From positions 1-5,181 of the forward strand of contig JAESQZ010000218.1 of the NCBI GenBank assembly GCA_016764955.1: DNA of 5,181 nucleotides. Reading direction: 5' to 3'. The stretch comes from Deltaproteobacteria bacterium (GTDB lineage: Bacteria; Myxococcota; UBA727; JABDBI01). This document shows positions 1 to 5,181 of this stretch, in pieces. The notes under the pieces are model-generated. The model was not told the DNA's origin. It saw only the letters and a program-made list of their open reading frames with translations, and searched no databases. Every line of letters starts with the position of its first letter. Positions within the stretch are counted from its first letter, which is position 1. The translations under genes and the position numbers were made by a program.

Positions 1-303
1 AAAAGCTTGCGGGATCCTGAAATGCCGCTTGAGAAAAGAATTAAAAGTTTTGCGGAGTATCAAGGCGAGCGCCCCTTGGGTTTCGATAAACCGACAGAAA
101 ACGGCTCAACTGGAGAAGCGCTTAGCCAAAAAAGTATTGGGCACTTGGGTTTTGCCGGAAGCAGTTTATGGATCGATCCACAAGAGGGGGCAATCTACAT
201 ACTGCTTTTGCGGCGTTTGAATGACGATGCTGAAGTTGGCAAAGCTATCCTAAAACTTAGGCGGGCGTTTCATCAACAAGCAGCGCATCTGGGTTCTTCT
301 TGA
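1..303 (+). CDS. Serine beta-lactamase/esterase-family protein, C-terminal fragment
   Basis: The frame is open from base 1 to the TGA at 301-303, so this is the last 100 codons of a gene entering from the left; the internal TTG at 7 is not a credible start. The key segment is GHLGFAGSSLWIDP at window residues 47-60. It matches the HxGFxGxSLWIDP signature near the C-terminus of the beta-lactamase family (Pfam PF00144: class C beta-lactamases, DD-peptidases, EstB-like esterases), where it stands in for the KTG triad beside the active site. The following IYILLLRR fits the next core beta-strand. Upstream, PLGFDKPTENGS fits the usual segment before this motif. The SxxK nucleophile lies outside the window, so substrate (beta-lactam, peptidoglycan peptide or ester) and cell location cannot be judged. 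The last 31 bases overlap the 3' end of the opposing sigma-factor gene. Family is confident; function is open. Confidence 0.85.
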   Translation, partial: KSLRDPEMPLEKRIKSFAEYQGERPLGFDKPTENGSTGEALSQKSIGHLGFAGSSLWIDPQEGAIYILLLRRLNDDAEVGKAILKLRRAFHQQAAHLGSS

Positions 304-971
304 GCTGTGGGCTGTTGCCTATTCCAACGAGGATTGGGTGTGTAGTTCATCAAATAGCCATGTTCTCTTAAGGCCTCTAAGAAGCGTTTGCGAACGTTTT
401 TTTCTAAGAGCTTAATACGAGCTCGGGTAGTGCCCATTTGCTCAGCCGTGCCTTCTTGTGTGTAGCCACGCGCAAAACGGTAGGCAAAGAAGTCTTTGGC
501 TTCTGGGTCAAGCTCATTGATAAACATTTGGGTGATTTTTTTGAGTTCTTCGTTCTCAGCGTTTTTCTCAGGGTTCACACAAAGTTCATTGTCAAAGCTG
601 CTACTGAAAAGGCCTTCGTTGCTTTCAGCTTCATCAATAAAATCAGCTGACAAAAGTCGATCGCGATGCAGACTCTCACGCAAAACAAGATTTTTTGCGA
701 TCGAGAACAAATAAGTTTGAAAGGGCCTGATGCCATCATAATTGGTACGAGTCGTAGCTGAAAAAGCACGGGCAAAAGTTTCTTGCACCAACGACTCAGC
801 ATCTAAGCTCGAGTCTGTGCCTTTGAAGCGGCACATTTTTCCTTGGCTTGAAAAATTAAATCCACTTTGCAGGAATCTTCTTAAGGAGGTGGCGTGTTTC
901 TCGTATAGGGCCAAAAAAGCACTTTCTTCGCCGTTTCGATAAGCTTGCAGTAACTGCGGGTTGCGTAACAT
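273..971 (-). CDS. RNA polymerase sigma factor, sigma-70 family, ECF-like
   Basis: Predicted 232-residue cytoplasmic sigma factor that directs RNA polymerase to a subset of promoters. Region 2 spans about residues 8-106, with LVQETFARAF (61-70) and YDGIRPFQTYLFSIAKNLV (78-96) as the core-binding and -10-recognition signature. Region 4 spans about 148-206 (ELDPEAKDFFAYRFARGYTQ, then a helix-turn-helix around 170-195) for -35 recognition. There is no region 1.1 or 3, as in ECF-type factors. The frame stays open to 1025, but I choose the ATG at 971 because AAAGGAG (978-984) sits 6 nt upstream and the protein then begins just before the family core. Oddities: a roughly 18-residue insert (about 37-55) between the first helix and region 2.2; an acidic linker (about 110-145); and a tail ending CAAC, part of it encoded within the overlap with the upstream hydrolase gene. 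I see no adjacent anti-sigma gene. The regulon is unknown; the divergent outer-membrane gene is one candidate target. Confidence 0.9.
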   Translation of the reverse strand: MLRNPQLLQAYRNGEESAFLALYEKHATSLRRFLQSGFNFSSQGKMCRFKGTDSSLDAESLVQETFARAFSATTRTNYDGIRPFQTYLFSIAKNLVLRESLHRDRLLSADFIDEAESNEGLFSSSFDNELCVNPEKNAENEELKKITQMFINELDPEAKDFFAYRFARGYTQEGTAEQMGTTRARIKLLEKNVRKRFLEALREHGYLMNYTPNPRWNRQQPTAQEEPRCAAC

Positions 972-977
972 TCCGAA

Positions 978-984
978 CTCCTTT
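978..984 (-). promoter_or_regulatory. Shine-Dalgarno site that fixes the sigma-factor start
   Basis: Read on the minus strand this is AAAGGAG, with a 6-nt spacer before the ATG at 971. It is the best ribosome-binding site in the window. It decides against the longer open frame that begins at 1025. Confidence 0.8.
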
Positions 985-995
985 GTTTTGCGGTT

Positions 996-1025
996 CTTAC
1001 AAAGAGTTTCGCCTGGATTTGACAA
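996..1025 (-). promoter_or_regulatory. Possible sigma-70-type promoter for the sigma-factor gene
   Basis: On the minus strand, TTGTCA (1020-1025, five of six -35 consensus bases) and TGTAAG (996-1001, four of six -10 bases) are separated by 18 bases. Transcription would start near 989, giving a leader of about 18 nt that contains the AAAGGAG ribosome-binding site. The geometry is sensible, but the -10 is weak. In this lineage the housekeeping consensus is only assumed to be E. coli-like. Confidence 0.35.
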
Positions 1026-1028
1026 AGG

Positions 1029-2711
1029 TTGCGTGAAAGGCTAGCGACTTTTGCTAAGATGGCACGTATTTTTATTTTGCTTAGTCTCGTCAGCACCCTC
1101 TCTCTTGCAGAAAATTGGAAGCAGGAAAGCTCACCAAAACTTAATTTTTTGGAGCTGAACGGCTACTTTAGAGCCCGAATGGATCTGTGGAGTCGCTGCG
1201 ATTTAAGAACTTTCGTACCGGATGGTGAGGCTCCTGGTGTTCCAGCGGGTGGAACATCTGGTTGCCCCGTGCCACAATCTTATAGTGATTCTGAAAACAA
1301 GGGAAAGTCAGCGTTTGACCGTCCTGGAACGGTTTTTTCAAACAACATGCGTTTGCGTATTGAGCCCACGCTTAATGTGACTGAAGAAATTCGAATCAAA
1401 GCGCAAGCAGATATTTTTGACAATGTCGTTTTAGGAAATGCGCCCGGCTTATTTGCGGGTAATGGCGTAAGTCCGAGCTATCCATATTCGTTTATTACAG
1501 GGACTGTTTGGCCTGCGCAGATGAGCTTTATTACTTTTAAACGTGCCTGGGCAGAGATCGATACGCCGGTGGGTGAAATCCGATTTGGTCGCCAGCCACT
1601 TAACTGGGGTATGGGTGTTTTGTATAATGCCGGTAACGATATTACCAATGACTATGGCGATAACGTTGACGGTGTGACTTTCATCACGCAGCTTTGGGGG
1701 CACTATGTGATTCCAGGTATCTATGTGTCTTATTCGCCAGACAAGAGTATTCAGCGTGGCGGTGGCTTGGGAGATCTTGGTAATCAAAAGGGGGCTTATA
1801 AATCAGAAGAGTGGGGGCAGCGATATAACTTAGACCCATCGACCAATATTTATTCTTTGAACATTGGCTTTGCTAAGAAAGATAAAGAAGCCGATATCAA
1901 GGCACTGTTATCTGATGGACATCGTGTTTTGAACTACGGCGCAATGGGCACTTATCGCTTTAGGACGCGTGATAGCTCCAATATTGGCTTACTGTCTTTG
2001 TGGACTGATTTTCATGTTGAGAAGTTCCATATTGAAGGTGAAGCAGTTGGTATTGCGGGTAAGATTGGCAATGCCAATGGATTATGCGTAGAAGCCAATG
2101 ATCCTGCTTGCAGTGGGAGCCTGACGATTCTGCAGGCTGGTGTGGCCATGCGTTCACGCTATGGCTTCTTAAATGATGCGCTCGGCGTTGGTTTGGACGC
2201 CGGCTGGGCTTCAGGTGACTCTGCCTTTGGTATGGGGGCTAGGCCAGCTGCTAATAATCGCAATCCCAAAAAAGGTGATGCAGATGGCCAGCAATTTGGC
2301 GGCTCTGATACCAATATTACAAACTTTAGATTTAACCCGGATTATCGAATCGACTTGCTTTTGTTCAGAGAGATTATTGGAACCGTTACGGATGCATTTT
2401 ATATCAAGCCACACATTGGTTATGACATCACCAAGTCTTTTGGTGCCCGTTTAGATATTATTTCGTCGTTTACGAATTTCAAAGAATCAGCGCCTGGTCA
2501 GAGTAATTTACTAGGCCTCGAATTTGATGCTTCGCTTTACTACAAGTCTGAACAAGGCATCTATGCGATGGTTCAATATGGCTTATTGATACCGTTTTCT
2601 GGCTTGAATCATGGAGATGATAAAGTGATCAATAACCAAGAGCTGATGAAGCAGTTTGGGACAGCACGAGTGGCGCATGCGTTCCAGCTTTTTGCAGGCG
2701 TGGCGTTTTAG
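1029..2711 (+). CDS. Outer-membrane beta-barrel protein (TIGR04551-like)
   Basis: A 560-residue exported protein. The N-terminus has basic residues, a hydrophobic core (IFILLSLVSTL, residues 14-24) and an SLA-EN site fitting signal peptidase I cleavage after Ala27. The mature part has alternating, aromatic-rich, glycine-rich strands, for example GEIRFGRQPLNWGMG and the closing strands ASLYYKSEQGIYAMVQYGLL. It ends in phenylalanine (AFQLFAGVAF), the usual BAM-recognised barrel C-terminus. RIEPTLNVTEEIRIKAQADI and LDAGWASGD resemble the deltaproteobacterial TIGR04551 group, which I recall but could not check. Two cysteine pairs, C57/C79 and C353/C361, sit in apparent loops and could form periplasmically catalysed disulfides. 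Role is unknown: a porin-like channel or surface structural protein. The start is uncertain: the TTG at 1029 or the ATG at 1059 (MARIFILL...). Both give workable signal peptides and neither has a well-spaced ribosome-binding site. It is divergent from the sigma gene, and its stop interlocks with that of the next gene. Confidence 0.85.
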   Translation: MRERLATFAKMARIFILLSLVSTLSLAENWKQESSPKLNFLELNGYFRARMDLWSRCDLRTFVPDGEAPGVPAGGTSGCPVPQSYSDSENKGKSAFDRPGTVFSNNMRLRIEPTLNVTEEIRIKAQADIFDNVVLGNAPGLFAGNGVSPSYPYSFITGTVWPAQMSFITFKRAWAEIDTPVGEIRFGRQPLNWGMGVLYNAGNDITNDYGDNVDGVTFITQLWGHYVIPGIYVSYSPDKSIQRGGGLGDLGNQKGAYKSEEWGQRYNLDPSTNIYSLNIGFAKKDKEADIKALLSDGHRVLNYGAMGTYRFRTRDSSNIGLLSLWTDFHVEKFHIEGEAVGIAGKIGNANGLCVEANDPACSGSLTILQAGVAMRSRYGFLNDALGVGLDAGWASGDSAFGMGARPAANNRNPKKGDADGQQFGGSDTNITNFRFNPDYRIDLLLFREIIGTVTDAFYIKPHIGYDITKSFGARLDIISSFTNFKESAPGQSNLLGLEFDASLYYKSEQGIYAMVQYGLLIPFSGLNHGDDKVINNQELMKQFGTARVAHAFQLFAGVAF

Positions 2712-3250
2712 ACGTCACCCTCATCCAAAAACACCCCGTTTTGAATGAGCAATGCTCTTAATTCGGGGTGTTTAGACTTTTGGTACTCTTCAATCCAGCT
2801 TAGAACCTGACTCGAGTTGGCTTTTTGTTCTTGCATGCTGATTTGCCGGATCAAGTATACCAGCTGTTCGAAAGCATCAGAAAGCTCATAGTAAACAGGC
2901 TGGTTGGTGTTTTTGGCTAGACTATTATAGGCACCTTCGCCCATCGAAATATAATAGCCACTGCTGACCCCGCTGGCTTTAGATTTTTCACCAAAAAATC
3001 CTAAGAGATAAAGAGTGCTATCTCCAATTTGCCTGAAGATTCGGTTAGCTTCTGGTTGTTCGGATCTCATGGCCCTTTCTAGCAGAACCACAAGTATGGG
3101 CTCTTCTCCGCGATTAACGCCTGCGTAGACGTTCTCAGATCGCGTAAAGTCAGCCAGCAAGCTAATTAAATAGGCTTGAACTTCGTCACTTAAGTTAGCA
3201 GGCGAGCTTTTGAGCGCATTTGAAAGTGCTTCTCTAAAATATTCAGCCAT
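2708..3250 (-). CDS. Conserved uncharacterised protein, helical, about 180 residues
   Basis: I do not recognise a named function. The protein has no signal peptide or membrane span and looks mostly alpha-helical and cytoplasmic. Its most characteristic stretch is IGDSTLYLLGFFGEKSKASG, then YYISMGEGAYNSLA (residues 75-112). I recall this type of motif (GD-LYL-GFF, then YY--MG--AY) in roughly 200-residue hypothetical proteins of Deltaproteobacteria and some Gammaproteobacteria. An earlier helix, DEVQAYLISLLADF (22-35), also fits that pattern. I take the ATG at 3250 (MAEYFREAL...) because this amphipathic helix seems to open the family core and a possible -10 box lies just upstream. Alternatives are the ATG at 3271 or at 3331; the last would overlap the ligase start. 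No start has a strong ribosome-binding site. The 3' end overlaps the outer-membrane gene by 4 bases and carries a hairpin in its last 22 codons. Confidence 0.75.
   Translation of the reverse strand: MAEYFREALSNALKSSPANLSDEVQAYLISLLADFTRSENVYAGVNRGEEPILVVLLERAMRSEQPEANRIFRQIGDSTLYLLGFFGEKSKASGVSSGYYISMGEGAYNSLAKNTNQPVYYELSDAFEQLVYLIRQISMQEQKANSSQVLSWIEEYQKSKHPELRALLIQNGVFLDEGDV
2729..2781 (+). terminator. Hairpin terminator for the outer-membrane gene, inside the opposing gene
   Basis: AAACACCCCG (2729-2738) and CGGGGTGTTT (2764-2773) form a perfect 10-bp inverted repeat. The 25-nt loop contains a second small hairpin, GAGCA-A-TGCTC (2747-2757). On the plus strand the structure begins 18 bases after the stop codon ending at 2711. 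It is followed by TTT within the stem and TTTT at 2778-2781. On the minus strand the stem runs straight into TTTTT (2727-2731), so it could act in both directions, although for the minus-strand gene that lies before its own stop codon. The loop is longer than usual for an intrinsic terminator and the plus-strand U-tract is interrupted. Confidence 0.55.
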
Positions 3251-3277
3251 ATTCCCAGAGGTTATGAGCATACTCTC

Positions 3278-3285
3278 ACTATAAC
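3278..3285. promoter_or_regulatory. Possible shared -10 element between the divergent genes
   Basis: ACTATAAC reads TATAGT on the minus strand (3278-3283) and TATAAC on the plus strand (3280-3285), each five of six -10 consensus bases. The minus-strand reading would start transcription near 3271, giving about 20 nt of leader before the ATG at 3250. Neither direction has a good -35 box at 17 bases. A second plus-strand candidate, TAGAAT at 3302-3307, would also serve the ligase. Confidence 0.25.
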
Positions 3286-3324
3286 AAAGAGGCCGCTTGC
3301 TTAGAATCCCCTGGGCGGTTAAGA

Positions 3325-5007
3325 ATGACATCCATGCCTCACTCTATTTATGAGCTATTGATTCAAAGTGCTCAAAATCATGAAGATAAAGCAGCTATTC
3401 GTTATAAAAAAGGCCAGAGTTGGAAGACACTTACTTGGCGTGAAGTTTCGACCCAAGTTCATCAGATTGCTTCTAAGTTGATTAAGATGGGTATAGTGCC
3501 TGAAGATCGTATCGTTTTGCTATCCGCAACACGCTATGAGTGGGTGCTGGCTGATTTGGCAATTATTGCATCTGGTGCCTGTACAGTGCCTATTTATCAT
3601 TCCAGCGTTGCCAAAGATGCAAGTTTTATTGCCAAAAATTCAGAAGCTAAGCTGGCCATTGTCGAAGATGCAGAGCAAGCCGCAAAACTCCCTGGCATAG
3701 AGACAATTTTGATCACGGATCTTTTTGGAACCCCAATTAACATGAGCGAAATCCAAAAACGCACCCAGGGTGTTAAGCCCTCAGAAGTTGCGAGCATTGT
3801 TTACACCTCAGGGACAACTGGTGAGCCCAAAGGTGCCTGCCTAACACACGATAACTTGCTCTATGAGGCCCAGGCCATCGAGCGTACGGGGATTTTATCT
3901 GACAAAGACATACAGCTTATGTTCTTGCCGCTGGCACATGTTTTTGCGCGTGTCATGGAAATCGCTTGGATCAAAACAGCCCATGTTTTGTGCTTTGCAG
4001 AAAGCATCGAAAAAGTTGTGGAAAACATGAAAGAGATAAAGCCCACAATTATGGCTGCTGTGCCGCGAATTTATGAAAAAATCTATGCCAAAATATTGGC
4101 TAAAGCACGTAGCGGCGGGCTTTTGAAAAAGATGCTCTTACACTGGGCGCTTGAGCAGCAAAAAAAACCTGAGGGCCTTGCTTGGACAGTCGCAAAGAGT
4201 CTTGTTTTTGATAAAATAGGCGCGGGCTTAAAAGAAACTTTTGGCGGCCGCTTAAGATTTTTTGTTTCAGGCGGTGCGCCCTTAAACCCAGAAATCGCGC
4301 AGTTTTTTGACAACGCAGGCGTGACAATTTTAGAGGGTTACGGGCTTACGGAAACTTCGGCTGCCACTTGTGTGAATTTGCCAGCTAGCAACCGCATTGG
4401 CACAGTTGGCCGGCCGCTGCCGGGCATGGAGGTTAAAACCGCTGAAGATGGTGAAATCTGCATCAAAGGCCGCGGTGTTTTTCACGGTTACTGGAACCGG
4501 CCAGAAGAGACCAAGAAAGTCTTGTCTGAAGATGGCTGGCTTAAAACAGGCGATATTGGCGTTTTGGACTCCAGCGGCTATCTCAAAATCACTGACCGCA
4601 AAAAAGACATAATCGTCACAGCTGCTGGCAAAAATATTGCGCCCCAAAAGCTTGAGAACTTGCTTAAAACCAAGACTTCTTTGATTTCTCAAGTAATAGT
4701 CTGTGGAGATCAGCACAAATATTTGGTGGCTTTAGTAACGCTTGATGAAGCCGTCTTAAAAGGCTTTGCCAAGCGCAAAGAGATCAAAGGCTCCTATGCT
4801 GAGCTGACGCAAAGCCAGCAAGCCTTAGAGCGCATCGAGCGAGCAGTAGAGAGCATGAACGAGGGACTGGCGTCTTTCGAGCAGCTCAAAAAATTTAAAG
4901 TGCTAGACCATGATTTCGTTGTGGGCGATCAACTAACACCTACGCTTAAAGTCAAGCGGGCATACTGCGTGAGGAAGTATGCCCAAGAGATAGATGGTTT
5001 GTATTAG
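3325..5007 (+). CDS. Long-chain fatty acid:CoA ligase (AMP-forming acyl-CoA synthetase)
   Basis: Activates fatty acids through an acyl-adenylate to acyl-CoA, for beta-oxidation or lipid synthesis; expected in the cytoplasm or at the inner membrane. All family motifs are present: the P-loop YTSGTTGEPKG (160-170); FLPLAHVFAR (200-209); SGGAPL (315-320); YGLTET (339-344), which contacts adenine and AMP; WLKTGD (405-410), with Asp410 binding ribose; the hinge and CoA-side motif DRKKDIIVTAAGKNIAPQ (424-441); and PTLKVKR (539-545), where Lys542 aligns with the catalytic A10 lysine. The FLPLAHVF, AAGKNIAPQ and PTLKVKR forms point to the long-chain (FadD15/ACSL-like) branch rather than acetyl-CoA synthetase. 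At 560 residues it is slightly short for that branch but complete. I take the ATG at 3325, with GGGCGG (3313-3318) 6 nt upstream; Met4 at 3334 is the alternative. There is no adjacent beta-oxidation gene. Chain-length preference cannot be read from sequence. Confidence 0.93.
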   Translation: MTSMPHSIYELLIQSAQNHEDKAAIRYKKGQSWKTLTWREVSTQVHQIASKLIKMGIVPEDRIVLLSATRYEWVLADLAIIASGACTVPIYHSSVAKDASFIAKNSEAKLAIVEDAEQAAKLPGIETILITDLFGTPINMSEIQKRTQGVKPSEVASIVYTSGTTGEPKGACLTHDNLLYEAQAIERTGILSDKDIQLMFLPLAHVFARVMEIAWIKTAHVLCFAESIEKVVENMKEIKPTIMAAVPRIYEKIYAKILAKARSGGLLKKMLLHWALEQQKKPEGLAWTVAKSLVFDKIGAGLKETFGGRLRFFVSGGAPLNPEIAQFFDNAGVTILEGYGLTETSAATCVNLPASNRIGTVGRPLPGMEVKTAEDGEICIKGRGVFHGYWNRPEETKKVLSEDGWLKTGDIGVLDSSGYLKITDRKKDIIVTAAGKNIAPQKLENLLKTKTSLISQVIVCGDQHKYLVALVTLDEAVLKGFAKRKEIKGSYAELTQSQQALERIERAVESMNEGLASFEQLKKFKVLDHDFVVGDQLTPTLKVKRAYCVRKYAQEIDGLY

Positions 5008-5181
5008 TTACCCCAAATGAAGCCACTTCATGCGGTGCATAATAAGCCCCAAAACCATGAATATAATCACAGGGGCTAGGGTTTGGAGTCGATCCAAAAC
5101 AGCGCCGCCTAGGCCGATCCAGCAGTAGTAGTACAAAGCTATGCAAGACAGGAACCCAAGAACCATAATAGCTGCTTCAAA
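5008..5181 (-). CDS. Unrecognised integral membrane protein, C-terminal fragment
   Basis: The frame on the minus strand is open from the window edge to the TAA at 5008-5010, giving the last 57 residues of a gene that enters from the right. It is strongly hydrophobic. One segment, about AAIMVLGFLSCIALYYYCWIGL (residues 3-24), and a second, about LAPVIIFMVLGLIM (35-48), are separated by a short polar DRLQ turn, as in paired transmembrane helices. The end, HRMKWLHLG, is basic, suggesting a cytoplasmic C-terminus by the positive-inside rule. I cannot assign a family. Its stop codon touches the stop codon of the acyl-CoA ligase with no base between, like the other tight convergent junctions here, which supports it being real. 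Competing frames across this stretch are short and look unlike proteins. Confidence 0.65.
   Translation of the reverse strand, partial: FEAAIMVLGFLSCIALYYYCWIGLGGAVLDRLQTLAPVIIFMVLGLIMHRMKWLHLG

Noticed and set aside
249..261. CCTAA-AAC-TTAGG inverted repeat beyond the sigma-factor stop.
   Set aside because: A five-pair AT-rich stem without a following T-run on the minus strand; likely chance within the hydrolase coding sequence.
438..714. Plus-strand open frames opposite the sigma-factor gene.
   Set aside because: They are shadows of a well-supported gene, have no family motifs and no ribosome-binding site.
881..907. A near-perfect ribosome-binding site, TAAGGAGGT, on the plus strand followed by a GTG.
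   Set aside because: It lies antisense inside the sigma-factor gene and leads only to a four-codon frame ending in TAG. The bases are explained by the sigma factor's own codons.
4330..4716. A 128-codon minus-strand frame inside the acyl-CoA ligase gene.
   Set aside because: It is opposite the most conserved motifs of the ligase, and its translation shows no recognisable protein character; a reading-frame shadow.
5017..5077. Hairpins past the ligase stop: ATGAAG-CCA-CTTCAT (5017-5031), and AGCCCC (5045-5050) with GGGGCT (5072-5077).
   Set aside because: Stems are only 6 bp, there is no U-tract on the plus strand, and the bases encode the membrane-protein end. Not enough to call a terminator.
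4952..5146. A 64-codon minus-strand frame crossing the ligase end.
   Set aside because: It overlaps the ligase's essential C-terminal lysine motif and its composition looks random. A different minus-strand frame here encodes a convincing hydrophobic membrane-protein end.
1..5181. Searched for CRISPR arrays, tandem repeats, tRNA-like cloverleaves, transposase or integrase genes, toxin-antitoxin pairs and phage genes.
   Set aside because: None seen by eye. The window reads as ordinary, densely coded chromosome rather than a mobile or defence region.

Overview
The window holds six protein genes, two of them cut by the window edges, and little else. They look chromosomal and bacterial. My best guess is a Gram-negative of the old Deltaproteobacteria (Bdellovibrionota/Oligoflexia or Myxococcota-like). 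This rests on an outer-membrane barrel resembling a family I associate with that group, on a sigma factor with an unusually long region-2 insert, and on a small uncharacterised protein of a type I recall from the same bacteria. The lineage call is inference from remembered family resemblance, not from a search.

Layout: (1) positions 1-303, plus strand, the 3' end of a serine beta-lactamase/esterase-family gene; (2) 273-971, minus strand, an ECF-like sigma-70 family sigma factor whose 3' end overlaps gene 1; (3) 1029 or 1059 to 2711, plus strand, an exported beta-barrel outer-membrane protein divergent from the sigma gene; (4) 2708-3250, minus strand, an uncharacterised soluble protein whose stop codon interlocks with that of gene 3; (5) 3325-5007, plus strand, a complete long-chain fatty acid:CoA ligase; (6) 5008-5181, minus strand, the C-terminal end of an unrecognised membrane protein whose stop codon directly abuts that of gene 5.

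The genes alternate strictly in strand (+ - + - + -), so none can share a co-directional operon with a neighbour inside the window. All three convergent junctions overlap or abut, and the two divergent junctions are only about 57-87 and 53-75 bases long. Regulatory signals are therefore squeezed into very short spacers or into the ends of opposing genes. The clearest case is a 10-bp-stem hairpin just past the outer-membrane gene's stop, lying inside the coding end of gene 4.

I see no metabolic pathway linking these genes: a hydrolase, a regulator, a surface protein, a lipid-activating enzyme and a membrane protein. I found no RNA gene, CRISPR array, insertion sequence, phage gene or recognisable defence or biosynthetic system. 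No stretch longer than 300 bases lacks a gene. The points worth following are the compact alternating layout, the embedded terminator, the back-to-back promoter elements, and the sigma factor with its insert and terminal CxxC.
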